Below, one piece after another: positions 34,401-43,010 of a stretch of 64,000 nucleotides of DNA. Each line of letters begins with the position of its first letter. Within the stretch, counting starts at the first letter, position 1. The notes under the pieces are model-generated. The model had not been told where the DNA came from. It saw only the letters and a list, made by a program, of their open reading frames with translations, and searched no databases. This stretch comes from an alpha proteobacterium BAL199 (GTDB taxonomy: Bacteria; Pseudomonadota; Alphaproteobacteria; Thalassobaculales; Thalassobaculaceae). Where the stretch lies: the NCBI GenBank assembly GCA_000171835.1, contig ABHC01000019.1, forward strand, positions 62,001 to 126,000, given 5' to 3'. The translations under genes were made by a program, and so were the position numbers.

Positions 34401-35490
34401 TCAACTGTTGGCGTCGCCGTAGAGGATCGTGATGTTGATCCGCCGGTTGGTGAAGCCGGGAGCGAAGTGGAACCGGTCAGTCTCGTGGATTAGCCGGCTG
34501 TCGAACAACACGCCCCGGTTCTCCCTATGCGGCACGCGGATAAAGTCGGTCCTGGTGTCGCCCAGAGCTTGGTAGACCACTTCGGCTGGCGCCTTGTTGT
34601 AGGTAGCGAAGTCCCAGTCGGGCGGAGCTTGCTTGCGGTAGATGACGACGCCGCCAGTTTCTGGATCGAGATTGGCTTCGTTCGGCGCAATCCAGAAGTT
34701 GAAGTTGACTCCTGCGGCATCGGCATGTGGGTTGATGCCGACGCGGCCTTGAGCGTAGCTATATGCCCAGATAACCGAGATCGGCAGGTCGCCGAGCGCC
34801 CGGGGGAGTACCTGCCGAAGCTGGGTCGCGATCTCGATCACCAGGGGATCGCCGAAGCCGGTTCGGAAATGCGTACCGAGGTAGCCTGCGCCTTTGATCT
34901 GATGCCAGAAAGTGCTGTTCCAGCAAACGGCGCGAAGGCGCGCCAACGCTTCGGTCGAGAGCAGGTCGTCGATCACGACGGCTCGGGGGGTGCCGGAGTG
35001 AAAGGCGTCGTCGAGCCCGACCCAGTCCACCGCGTCGTTGAGCGCAGGCCGACCGCGCTCCCACCCACTTGGTTCGAGATGTACGAAACGGTTCCAACTT
35101 CTGGCGATCGAGGCGTACCGAGCGTCGTCGAGATCGAAAACGATCGCCGCGCGGTCCTGCTCGGACAGTGAATCAATCAGGTCACGATATCGCTCCGGTT
35201 CGTCGGAGAGGTCGGCCGGCAATAGATCAAGGTCCCGCAACCGGCTCAGTTGTTCGACGTCGTGCTCCAACCGGTGAAGACAGCACAGGCGCGATACTTT
35301 GATCGACGGTTCGACCGGGAAGGTTGGCATGGGATCCGGCGCGGTCAACACGGCACCGCGTTCGAGGCGTGCATGCCGAGTGTAGGCCTCCGCCGCCGCA
35401 TAGAGATCGCCTTCCTTAAGGCGCGTCAGCCCGAGATTGAACCAGGGACCTACCGAGAACGGATTGAGGACCGCGGACCGGTACCAGGCC
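34401..35490 (-). pseudogene. 2OG-Fe(II) oxygenase-like protein with TPR-like N-terminus, 5' truncated
   Basis: Readable from about QAWYRSAVLNPFSVGPWFNL near 35490 to the stop at 34401. A tetratricopeptide-like pair comes first (FNLGLTRLKEGDLYAAAEAY), then a linker, then an oxygenase fold with H-x-D in GINPHADAAGVNFNFW, a distal His in SRLIHETDRFHF and the Arg in FTNRRINITILYG. Such proteins hydroxylate protein or small-molecule substrates. Upstream of 35490 the frame is only antisense of a phage gene, so the real start is lost at a phage junction. Confidence 0.72.
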
Positions 35491-35504
35491 TGTGATCGGC
35501 CGTC

Positions 35505-35789
35505 GAGGAAGGCACCGGCACGATCCGCTTCGACGACGGCGCGGTCACTGTGATCGCCGATCTGCCGAAGCGCGTCGACTGGGACCAGGACAAGCTCGCC
35601 GCTCTCGTCGAGCGCATCCGGGCCGAGGGCGACGACCCCGCCGAATACGTCGACGTCTCCATCAAGGTGCCCGAGCGCAAGTTCGCGGCCTGGCCGAGCC
35701 ACATCCGCTCCGCCTTCGAGGACGCGCGCACCGTTCGCACCGGCAGGCCCAGCTTCCGCCTTTCCCTGACCAACGAGGTGACGTCATGA
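35505..35789 (+). pseudogene. Phage protein of unknown function, 5' truncated
   Basis: In-frame sequence EGTGTIRFDDGAVTVIADLP, KRVDWDQDKLAALVERIRAE, YVDVSIKVPERKFAAWPSHI and TGRPSFRLSL resembles a short conserved protein of alphaproteobacterial prophages. The usable ATG/GTG at 35550 is inside the conserved stretch, and the upstream part is missing at the junction with the oxygenase remnant. Its stop overlaps the next start (ATGA). Confidence 0.6.
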
Positions 35790-36358
35790 GCATCACGAAG
35801 AAACTCGCGGTGCTCCGCGAGCAGCATTACGGGCTGGACAAGCTGCCCGAGACCATCCGGGTGCCGGCCCTTGGCGAACGTCGCGACGAGACCGTCAAGC
35901 CGGTAGGGACGGCGTCGATCGACGAACTGGCGTTCGCCCTCATCGGGCTGAACGAGCGGGCTTCGGCGCTCTACCGCGAGATCGACGCGGTGCGCACCCC
36001 CAGGGGCTTCGCGCGCGCAGGACGTGCCGGACCTCTCATCCCCGACAACACTCGAACAGGATCGACCCGCATGAGCATGCATGCATCACCCGTCGTTGTA
36101 GCCGACTGCCCACCAGCACCCACCGCCTCTGCGGCTGCGGGCAGCAGCATCCTCGCCCTCGATCTCGGCACCACCACCGGCTGGGCGCTGCGTACGCCGG
36201 AAGGGCTCATCACCAGCGGAACCGCTAGTTTCAGGCCCGGGCGCTACGACGGTGGCGGCATGCGCTATCTGCGCTTCACGAACTGGCTGACCGAGATCGA
36301 CCGGTTGTCGGGGCCCGTCGCCGCCATCTGGTTCGAGGAGGTCCGTCGGCATCCATGA
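35786..36358 (+). CDS. Phage ORF: small phage protein joined to the N-terminus of a RuvC-like resolvase
   Basis: 190-residue frame. Residues 1-70 (MSITKKLAVLREQHYGLDKL, ASIDELAFALIGLNERASAL) look like one small phage protein. From an internal ATG at 36071 the sequence becomes a RuvC-like Holliday junction nuclease start: ILALDLGTTTGWALRTPEGL with the catalytic Asp, and IWFEEVRRH with the second acidic residue. The nuclease breaks off at about 36355, where it meets a DUF6362 fragment, so the C-terminal catalytic acids are gone. Probably the result of a deletion; the resolvase should be inactive. Confidence 0.65.
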   Translation: MSITKKLAVLREQHYGLDKLPETIRVPALGERRDETVKPVGTASIDELAFALIGLNERASALYREIDAVRTPRGFARAGRAGPLIPDNTRTGSTRMSMHASPVVVADCPPAPTASAAAGSSILALDLGTTTGWALRTPEGLITSGTASFRPGRYDGGGMRYLRFTNWLTEIDRLSGPVAAIWFEEVRRHP

Positions 36359-36671
36359 CTTCGCCGACAAGGTTGGCCAGGAGCCAAAGCAACTCCGTTT
36401 CCTGCCGTCGGCGGCGGCCATCAGCAGGATGGAGGAGACGCTGGGCTGGACCGTCGGACTGGACCCGATCGACGGAAAGATCGTCTGGCTACGCGCGTCC
36501 GGCGAGCGCTGGAAATCCATCTGCTGGACCGTCGGCCTGCAGCGGTCGGCGGCCCACGAGCACTGGCTCTACGCGCTCTGTGTGATCGCCTTCCGGCTTA
36601 ATGGACGCCGGTTCAAGCGCAACCTGTCGAAGCGCGAAGTGATCGAACTGGCAGGCTCGGCGCATCGATGA
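36357..36671 (+). pseudogene. DUF6362-like phage protein, N-terminus missing
   Basis: The frame reads DFADKVGQEPKQLRFLPSAA, ISRMEETLGWTVGLDP, GERWKSICWTVGLQRSAAHE and LYALCVIAFRLNGRRF. This is the C-terminal helix-turn-helix-like region of phage DUF6362 proteins. It starts abruptly at the break of the RuvC-like gene, so a deletion fused the two. A 54-codon frame (36668-36832) overlaps its stop but has no recognisable content. Confidence 0.65.
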
Positions 36672-36816
36672 GCAATGCAAAGGAAACTGTCCGCCGGACA
36701 CTTTACGCACGGACAAAATCGGCAGTTTGGGGCACTGTTCTGGCTATCCTCGGGAGAGGCGCGCGCAGACGCGGTTGCTCTCGTTTGACCCCGGACATCC
36801 AGCACGGTTCAACTTC

Positions 36817-37017
36817 ATGCAACTGCGGATAACGCGTCCGGCGGTGGTCGCCGATGGCGGCACCACGCGCCAGTTCATGCCGGGACTGGTGGTCACCGTG
36901 GCCGAGGCGACCGCGGCACGGCTGCTCCGGCTGCAGGCTGCCGTCGCCGTCGATGCCGACAGCCCGATCGAGCCCGAGACCCCGCGCCGACGCCGCAGGT
37001 CCGCCGATGCCGGTTGA
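36817..37017 (+). CDS. Small phage hypothetical protein
   Basis: 66 residues (MQLRITRPAVVADGGTTRQF, MPGLVVTVAEATAARLLRLQ), a small basic-tailed beta-type protein. A start at 36817 is preferred over upstream frames. Its stop overlaps the next gene's start region by 11 bases, so they belong to one phage operon. No family can be named. Confidence 0.55.
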   Translation: MQLRITRPAVVADGGTTRQFMPGLVVTVAEATAARLLRLQAAVAVDADSPIEPETPRRRRRSADAG

Positions 37018-37579
37018 AGTCTCTATCTCGCACACGCTGGACCAAGCGGTTGCGGCACTGACCGAGATGGAGCGCCGGCAGGTGCCGTTCGCCACGGCCC
37101 GGGCGCTGACCTCGGTCGCCTTCGCCGCCCGCGACGAGGTGCGCAAGGAACTGCCCGGGCGCTTCACGATCCGCCGCCCCTGGGTGGCTCGCGGCATCAC
37201 GGCCGAGCCCGCGAAGAAGTCGAAGCCCGCCGCCCGGGTCTTCTCGCGCGACGCCTTCATGGTGGCGCAGGAGACCGGTGGCCTGAAGCCCGATGCCCGC
37301 CCGATCCCGGCAGGCCGGCTCGCCGCCGTGCACAAGACCAGGGTCGTGCCGCGGAGCCAGTGGGTGGCTCCGTTGCTCCGGAGGAAGAACGTCTTCTACC
37401 GCGCCGGCTCGGTGTTCGAGCGCAAGGGCGACAAGATCGCTGCGGTGTACCGGCTCCGCAGACAGGTGTCCGTGAAGCCGCGCTTCGGGTTCGCGGAGAC
37501 GGTCGAGCGCGTGGTCGCCGGTGGCTTCGCCGCCAGCTTCGCTCTCGCGCTCGGACGCGCAATGGACACGGCACGGTGA
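37007..37579 (+). CDS. Phage minor tail/virion protein-like
   Basis: 190 residues (MPVEVSISHTLDQAVAALTE, EVRKELPGRFTIRRPWVARG, RSQWVAPLLRRKNVFYRAG, FGFAETVERVVAGGFAASFA). The mix of a helical start, an RRPWV region and a basic core resembles minor tail or neck proteins of Mu- and HK97-like phages. The ATG at 37007 lies inside the previous gene. It is the last gene of this phage block; an AACTCATTGATATT sequence follows at 37600. Function uncertain. Confidence 0.55.
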   Translation: MPVEVSISHTLDQAVAALTEMERRQVPFATARALTSVAFAARDEVRKELPGRFTIRRPWVARGITAEPAKKSKPAARVFSRDAFMVAQETGGLKPDARPIPAGRLAAVHKTRVVPRSQWVAPLLRRKNVFYRAGSVFERKGDKIAAVYRLRRQVSVKPRFGFAETVERVVAGGFAASFALALGRAMDTAR

Positions 37580-37956
37580 CTCAGTGGAAAACCATCATCA
37601 ACTCATTGATATTACTTAAAACCTCGTGAGACACTTTTTGCTAAGACATCGATTCTGCGATCTCTTATATTGGATCTGTCATCGAGATGACGCCGCCGGG
37701 GACCGAAGAATGGTTCCTCCCGGTTGTATTTCTCGTGGGGGACGCGCGCACCGCAACGGTTCGCTAGCGACAGTGCCAAAATCTGGGAGGCCAATCCATT
37801 TGGAAGCCACCCCGGATTCCGGGATATTAGCGTGATATCAATGGACTAACCTGGACTCCAGGGTGGCTTCCGGAGTCCACCCGGAATCCACCTCGTGGAC
37901 TCCACCTGGAAGCCACTCCGGCATCCACCCTCCGCTCGACCGAGGTCTTTGCCATC
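37580..37956. other. Intergenic region upstream of the ParB-methyltransferase gene
   Basis: 377 bases without a credible gene. It begins with the AACTCATTGATATT motif (37600) that is shared with the end of the other phage block at 18560 and ends with the octamer repeat array listed separately. Base composition is less GC-rich at 37600-37720. Confidence 0.6.
37802..37931. repeat. Array of GGANTCCA-type octamers upstream of the ParB-methyltransferase
   Basis: Units of the pattern GGA-N-KCCA start at 37802, 37814 (variant), 37853, 37873, 37884, 37898, 37909 and 37921, and one is inverted (GTGGCTTCC, 37864-37872). The last five are spaced 11-14 bases apart, close to one DNA helical turn. This could be an operator, a ParB-like loading site or methylation target cluster for the adjacent gene, which is an inference. 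Confidence 0.6.
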
Positions 37957-39270
37957 ATGTCGCTCAGCTTCGCGCCCGACCAGGTTGCGTCCTGGCCGAT
38001 CGGACGGCTGCTGCCCTATGCCCGCAACGCCAGGATCCACGACGACGGTCAGTTGGCGAAGATCGCCGGCAGCATGGCGGAGTTCGGCTGGACCGTGCCG
38101 GTGCTGGTCGCCGGCACCGGCGAGATCATCGCCGGCCATGGCCGGGTGATGGCGGCTCGCAAGCTCGGGCTCGAAGCGGTGCCGGTGATCGTTCTGGATC
38201 ACCTGACCCCGGCGCAGCGTCAGGCTTACCGCATCGCCGACAACCGGCTGACAGAACTTGGCGGCTGGGACGAGGCGCTGCTTGCCGGCGAGTTGAAGGA
38301 ACTGGTGGCAGAGAACTTCGACCTGTCGCTGATCGGCTTCGAGGACGGCGAACTCGATCGTCTGCTGGCGCTCGACGAAGATGGCGGGACGGGGTCGGAA
38401 GCAGGCACTCCGCCGGTCGTGGTGCCGGAGCCGCCGCGCAACCCGGTATCGCGCTCCGGCGACCTTTGGATCCTCGGCGACCATCGGCTGCTTTGCGGCG
38501 ACAGCACGAAGCCCGAGGACGTTCGGCGCCTGATGAACGGCGAGCGGGCGGTGCTGTTCGCGACCGACCCGCCCTATCTGGTCGACTACGATGGCTCGAA
38601 CCATCCGACTCGGAACAAGGACTGGTCGCACTCCTACGGCGTGACGTGGGACGACAGCAGCCAGGGCTCCGACCTCTACGATGGCTTCATTGCTGCCGCG
38701 GTCGCGGAAGCCATCTCCGAGGACGCGGCTTGGTACTGCTGGCACGCTTCGCGCCGCCAGGCGATGCTGGAGGCATGCTGGGAGAAGGCCGGCGCCTTCG
38801 TGCATCAGCAGATCATCTGGGTGAAGGATCGCGGCGTGCTGACCCGGTCCCATTACCTCTGGAAGCACGAGCCGTGCTTCATGGGCTGGCGCCGACCGAA
38901 CCGCCCGCCGAAGGTGGCGGACGAGACATTGGCGTCGACCTGGGAGCTGCCGAGCTTCGCGAAGGACGAGCGGCCCGACCATCCGACGCCGAAGCCGCTC
39001 GACGCATTCGGGATCCCGATGCGCCAGCACGTGGCGCGCGGCGGGCTCTGCTACGAGCCGTTCTCAGGCTCGGGCTCGCAGATCATGGCGGGCGAGGCCA
39101 ACGGCCGGCGCGTTTACGCGATGGAGATCAGCCCGGCCTATGTCGATGTCGCGATCGAGCGCTGGCAGACCGACACTGGGCGCGAGACGATCCTCGATGG
39201 TGATGAGAAGACATTCGCGCAAATCAAGGAAGCGCGGCTCGGGTCCGGCGTGACCGAGCAAGGCGCATGA
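37957..39270 (+). CDS. Phage DNA methyltransferase with N-terminal ParB domain
   Basis: 437 residues. Residues about 10-110 are a ParB/sulfiredoxin-type domain (LLPYARNARIHDDGQLAKIA, GEIIAGHGRVMAARKLGLEA). Then comes an adenine/cytosine-N4 methyltransferase core with the catalytic motif ATDPPYLVDYDG and, further on, the SAM-binding motif YEPFSGSGSQIMAGE. Motif order (DPPY before FxGxG) is that of beta-class enzymes. Such orphan phage methyltransferases protect phage DNA from host restriction or regulate genes. The gene looks complete; the next gene overlaps its stop by four bases. Confidence 0.92.
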   Translation: MSLSFAPDQVASWPIGRLLPYARNARIHDDGQLAKIAGSMAEFGWTVPVLVAGTGEIIAGHGRVMAARKLGLEAVPVIVLDHLTPAQRQAYRIADNRLTELGGWDEALLAGELKELVAENFDLSLIGFEDGELDRLLALDEDGGTGSEAGTPPVVVPEPPRNPVSRSGDLWILGDHRLLCGDSTKPEDVRRLMNGERAVLFATDPPYLVDYDGSNHPTRNKDWSHSYGVTWDDSSQGSDLYDGFIAAAVAEAISEDAAWYCWHASRRQAMLEACWEKAGAFVHQQIIWVKDRGVLTRSHYLWKHEPCFMGWRRPNRPPKVADETLASTWELPSFAKDERPDHPTPKPLDAFGIPMRQHVARGGLCYEPFSGSGSQIMAGEANGRRVYAMEISPAYVDVAIERWQTDTGRETILDGDEKTFAQIKEARLGSGVTEQGA

Positions 39271-39485
39271 AGCAGACACGGCGGATGTCGCTGATCGAAG
39301 CGCTGACAAATGTCGCCTTCGGCTATGGCTTCGCCGTCGTGACCCAGATCGCAGTATTCCCGCTGTTCGAACTGCGCGCGACGTTGGCGCAGAACATGGT
39401 GATGGGCGGGATTTTCACAGTGGTGTCGATCGCTCGCAGCTATGCGCTCAGGCGGGTGTTCGAGACGATCCGGGGTAACGGCTAG
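39267..39485 (+). CDS. Small phage membrane protein (DUF7220-like)
   Basis: 72 residues (MKQTRRMSLIEALTNVAFGY, GFAVVTQIAVFPLFELRATL, NMVMGGIFTVVSIARSYALR) with two transmembrane helices, a pattern common in phages next to ParB-methyltransferase genes. It overlaps that gene by ATGA. Its stop TAG (39483-39485) sits exactly on the IS630 target TA, so the last residue(s) may have been changed by the insertion. Confidence 0.78.
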   Translation: MKQTRRMSLIEALTNVAFGYGFAVVTQIAVFPLFELRATLAQNMVMGGIFTVVSIARSYALRRVFETIRGNG

Positions 39486-40564
39486 TGGATAGAATCCAAC
39501 ACTTGGTGCCCACGCCTGACGGCGGCGATGATTTTGTCGGGATCGGCTGTCCAGTTGAAGGGCTTCGGATCTGAGGCGTTGTGCTCGTCGAGGAAGCGGT
39601 TGATGGCGGCCTGGAGGTCGGCGACAGAGCGGAAGACGCCGCGCTTGAGGCGGCGCTTGGCGAGCCTGGCGAAGAAGCCTTCGACGGCGTTGAGCCAGGA
39701 ACATGAGGTCGGCACGAAGTGGAAGGTCCAGCGGGGATGGCGGTGCAGCCAGGCGCGGACCTTGGGGTGCTTGTGGGCGGCGTAGTTGTCGAGGACGGCG
39801 TGGATCACCTTGCCGGCCGGAACCTGGGCCTCGATGTGGTTGAGGAAGCGGATGAACTCCTGGTGGCGGTGACGCTGCATGTTGCGGCCGATGACGGTGC
39901 CGTCGAGCACGTTGAGGGCAGCGAACAAGGTGGTGGTGCCATGGCGCTTGTAGTCGTGGGTCATGGTGCCGGCGCGGCCCTTCTTCAGCGGCAGGCCGGG
40001 CTGGGTGCGGTCGAGCGCCTGGATCTGGCTCTTCTCGTCGACGCTGAGCACGATGGCGTGGGCCGGCGGGTCGACATAGAGCCCGACCACGTCGCGCAGC
40101 TTGGTCACGAACTCCGGGTCGTTCGAGAGCTTGAACTGCCGGATCCGATGCGGGGCCAAACCGTGAGCACGCCAGATCCGCTGCAGCGAACTAACCGAGA
40201 TGCCGGTCTGTGCCGCCATCGTTGCGGCGGTCCAGTGGGTCGTCTCGCCGGGCGGATCGGTCAGGGTCAGGGCGACGACGCGCTCGGCCACCGAGGGGTC
40301 CAGCGGCGGGATCCGCGACGGGCGCGTCTTGTCCCGCAGCAGCCCGTCCACGCCTTCGGCGGCGAAGCGCTCCTGCCAGCGCCAGACCGCCGTCTTGGCG
40401 ACCCCGGCCTCGCGCATGATCGCGTTGGTGCCCAGGCCCGCGGCGGTGAGCAGCACGATCCGGCAGCGCCAGACGTGCTTTTGCGGGCTGTTGCGGTCCG
40501 CCACGATCGCCTCCAGGCGGGCGCGATCGGCGGTACTGACGGTGAAGCTGATCCCGGTGCGCAT
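39482..40564 (-). CDS. IS630 family transposase
   Basis: 360 residues from the ATG at 40564 (MRTGISFTVSTADRARLEAI). N-terminal helix-turn-helix (LGTNAIMREAGVAKTAVWRW), then the DDE core: D in VLSVDEKSQIQALDRTQPGL, D in HAVLDNYAAHKHPKVRAWL and E in CSWLNAVEGFFARLAKRRL. Complete. The stop codon TAG is built from the duplicated target TA plus one external base, so translation ends just outside the element. Confidence 0.93.
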   Translation of the reverse strand: MRTGISFTVSTADRARLEAIVADRNSPQKHVWRCRIVLLTAAGLGTNAIMREAGVAKTAVWRWQERFAAEGVDGLLRDKTRPSRIPPLDPSVAERVVALTLTDPPGETTHWTAATMAAQTGISVSSLQRIWRAHGLAPHRIRQFKLSNDPEFVTKLRDVVGLYVDPPAHAIVLSVDEKSQIQALDRTQPGLPLKKGRAGTMTHDYKRHGTTTLFAALNVLDGTVIGRNMQRHRHQEFIRFLNHIEAQVPAGKVIHAVLDNYAAHKHPKVRAWLHRHPRWTFHFVPTSCSWLNAVEGFFARLAKRRLKRGVFRSVADLQAAINRFLDEHNASDPKPFNWTADPDKIIAAVRRGHQVLDSIH

Positions 40565-40633
40565 GCCCCAGACTCGCACGCCACCGAACCCGCGGGAATC
40601 CTGAGCGGGATTCTAATGTCGGATTTTATCCAC
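39485..40633 (-). mobile_element. IS630-family element
   Basis: 1149 bases between two TA dinucleotides (39483-39484 and 40634-40635), as expected for IS630. Ends are GTGGATAGAATCCAACA and the reverse complement of TGTCGGATTTTATCCAC, two mismatches. Contains one transposase. Confidence 0.9.
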
Positions 40634-40647
40634 TAGGAGCAGAGATG

Positions 40648-41478
40648 CTATGACATTGGCACATTGCGCCGGATTGATGCCTGCACCAGTCTGGGCCTCG
40701 TGGCCTCGGATATGGGCGTGACCATGTAGCCGGTCATCAAGTCGCCCAACATTGCCGAAGCAGCGGTGGGTCCAGCCCGCCAACCCAAGCCAATCAGCGC
40801 GCACAATGCTGCGTCTAGCCTGTCCTGATCGGGCTTCCGAGGCTGAGAAAGGGTGTGCATTCGATCGGCCCATTCGGCAAGGTCGCTCACGCCAAGCCCG
40901 TCAGCGGTTGCTTGGATCACTCGCGAAACAGAGCGCCAGTCATCGAGACGGAATTTCCTTCGGTTCTTTGGGTTGTACTTCGGGGCGCCAAGTCGTCTGG
41001 CAAAGCGATCCTCCAAGGCAGGGAGTGCGAGTGCTGGGAACACCTCGATCAGAAATTGGCCGGTACGTGCCACACGCGCCTCTACGGGATCTTCTGTTGC
41101 TTTGAGTGCAGAGAGGAAAGACCAGATCGGCGAGTTGTCGCAGAACATGCCGACCTTGCTTCGATTGGCGGGTTGGACGCCTCCTCCCACGAACGAGACG
41201 AGCGCTGCGGCAACCTTATCGACCGGCCGGCTACCTGAGGTATTGCGCACGACCGTTGGCTGATCAACAGCAACGAGACTGACAGCAAAATCCTGGCGCA
41301 ACGCTTCGACAAAGGCGAGCGCATGGGCAAAGGAGACGAGCCGAGGTTCATGAAATTCGGCTTCGCCGCGATCATCGAACGCGATGGCGCAGATTGCTCC
41401 TGGCATTTTCGGGGCGTCAGTCCACGCTGAGTCAAAACCGAAAATGACGGTGCTGCTTTGCGGGTTAACGAGATCCAC
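40648..41478 (-). CDS. DUF429 family protein (predicted RNase H-like nuclease)
   Basis: 276 residues from the GTG at 41478, which has GGAGG six bases upstream; a longer frame to 41583 runs through IS debris. The start VIFGFDSAWTDAPKMPGAIC has the Asp of DUF429, and SLVAVDQPTVVRNTSGSRPV, FLIEVFPALALPAL and DQDRLDAALCALIGLGWRA are family regions. DUF429 proteins are predicted nucleases with an RNase H-like fold. It appears complete and lies between IS630 and an IS1595 remnant. Its role is unknown; a defence function is possible but unsupported. Confidence 0.75.
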   Translation of the reverse strand: MDLVNPQSSTVIFGFDSAWTDAPKMPGAICAIAFDDRGEAEFHEPRLVSFAHALAFVEALRQDFAVSLVAVDQPTVVRNTSGSRPVDKVAAALVSFVGGGVQPANRSKVGMFCDNSPIWSFLSALKATEDPVEARVARTGQFLIEVFPALALPALEDRFARRLGAPKYNPKNRRKFRLDDWRSVSRVIQATADGLGVSDLAEWADRMHTLSQPRKPDQDRLDAALCALIGLGWRAGPTAASAMLGDLMTGYMVTPISEATRPRLVQASIRRNVPMS

Positions 41479-41516
41479 GTCGTCCTCCGCAAAGCAGCAT
41501 AGTAGAAGGGGGATCC

Positions 41517-42040
41517 ACCACAAGACGCTGGTGGCCGCCGCCGTCGAAGTCCGCCACCGGAAGCCGGGCACCGCCCAGGACAAACGGAAAGACGGCCGTT
41601 ATGCCGGTCGCGTGCGGCTGGCCATCGCAGACGACCGCAGCGCCGGATCGCTGTGCGGCTTTGTCGAAAGCGCCGTCATGCCGGGCTCGCTGATTGTCTC
41701 CGACGATTGGAGCGGCTACGCCAGCCTGCGCAAGCGAGGCTACGACCACCATGCCATTGCCGAATGCGGCGATCCCGAGGTAGCCGAAGAGTTCATGCCG
41801 GTGATCCACCTCGTCTTCAGCAACCTGAAGACTCGGCTCAACGGCATCCATCACGGCGTGAGCGCCAAGCATGTAAAAGCCTACCTCAACGAGTTCACAT
41901 TCCGCTTCAACAGGCGGTTCTACCCGTTCAACGCCTTCCGCTTGCTCCTTGGTATCTCGGGCAACGTCGGGGCACCGACCTTCGGCGAACTTTACTCGGG
42001 AGAGTGGCAGCACCCTACATTTAGGGAGTGTCTGCGTTAA
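41517..42040 (+). pseudogene. IS1595-family transposase, 5' half missing
   Basis: The frame reads HKTLVAAAVEVRHRKPG, GFVESAVMPGSLIVSDDWSG (Asp), IHLVFSNLKTRLNGIHHGVS (with the N-in-place-of-E pattern of IS1595/ISXO2) and AYLNEFTFRFNRRFYPFNAF. The N-terminal zinc-ribbon and first Asp are gone: the frame becomes unrelated before about 41517 where it meets the DUF429 gene upstream region. Confidence 0.82.
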
Positions 42041-42188
42041 CCGGATAGGCAAGGAATGAACCACGGTGGTTCCGCAGGGCACGTTCCGCCATAACAACCC
42101 TCCTGAGCCGCGGCATTCTCGCCGCCGTCAGGCGAAATCCAGTTAACGCCCTGTCCCGATTCTCCCGGCCGGCTCTGCCAGCTGTTGA

Positions 42189-42899
42189 TCAGCCGAAAAA
42201 CTCCACACGACCATCATCAAGGTCATAACGGCCCGCGACGACCTTCACTTTCCCGTCTTTCACAAGATCGGCGACGATATTGCTGGCCGACACGATCCGA
42301 GCCGCAGTGCGCCTAGCATTCTCACGAACCGCGTTGTCTACGAAATCGCCCGGCTTGCCCTTGGCTGCCAGTGCGGCCGGGATGATCGGCTCCAACATCG
42401 TGCCAATCGATCCTGGGAAATTCGAGTTCTTCTCGACAATTTCGCAGGCAGCCGCCACAGCACCGCAACTCTCATGGCCAAGAACGACGATGAGAGGAAC
42501 CCCAAGGGCGGCAGCACCATACTCGATCGTACCAAGCGTCGCCGTGTCAGCCATGTTGCCCGCATTACGCGCAATGAAAAGTTCACCGACGTTCTGTCCG
42601 CCGAAGATCAGTTCCGGCGGGACGCGGCTGTCGGCGCACGAAAGAATGGTCGCCCAAGGAGCTTGATGCTGAGTAACGCCAGCACGAGCACTGGCCAGAT
42701 CGGAAATACAGGCTTGCGGGGAAGAGACGTAACGTTGATTGCCTTCCTTCAGCTTTGCCAAAGCTTGGTCCCCTGTGAGGCTTGTTACAGGCCCACCTGC
42801 CGCAAGAGCCGATCCGCCGACCGCCAAAGCTGCAGCTATTCCAGCACCAAGCTGCAAAAACCTTCTTCGCCCAACCTTCTGATCACAAACAAAGCACAT
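42189..42899 (-). CDS. Beta-class carbonic anhydrase with a Tat signal
   Basis: 236-residue zinc enzyme converting CO2 to bicarbonate. Zinc ligands are visible: Cys and Asp-Arg in ILSCADSRVPPELIFGG, His and Cys in IVVLGHESCGAVAAACE. The N-terminus has a twin-arginine signal (VGRRRFLQLGAGIAAALAVG) with an AAGGP-type end, so it is exported folded to the periplasm, unusual for the mainly cytoplasmic class but known for this subgroup. A single-gene unit; the upstream 100 bases contain a GGTTGT/ACAACC inverted repeat at 42951-42965. Not phage-related. Confidence 0.92.
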   Translation of the reverse strand: MCFVCDQKVGRRRFLQLGAGIAAALAVGGSALAAGGPVTSLTGDQALAKLKEGNQRYVSSPQACISDLASARAGVTQHQAPWATILSCADSRVPPELIFGGQNVGELFIARNAGNMADTATLGTIEYGAAALGVPLIVVLGHESCGAVAAACEIVEKNSNFPGSIGTMLEPIIPAALAAKGKPGDFVDNAVRENARRTAARIVSASNIVADLVKDGKVKVVAGRYDLDDGRVEFFG

Positions 42900-43010
42900 A
42901 CTTTTCTCCCTTCAAACGACCTCTATCCAGCAACCCAATCTTAAGGAATGGGTTGTCCCACAACCTTAGGAGGGAAAACGTAGATTAAGTTCAAGTTCAT
43001 GAAAGATTAA

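Noticed and set aside
40648-41583. Longer start (41583) for the DUF429 protein
   Set aside because: The first 35 codons run through transposase debris; the GTG at 41478 has a strong ribosome site and begins the conserved domain.
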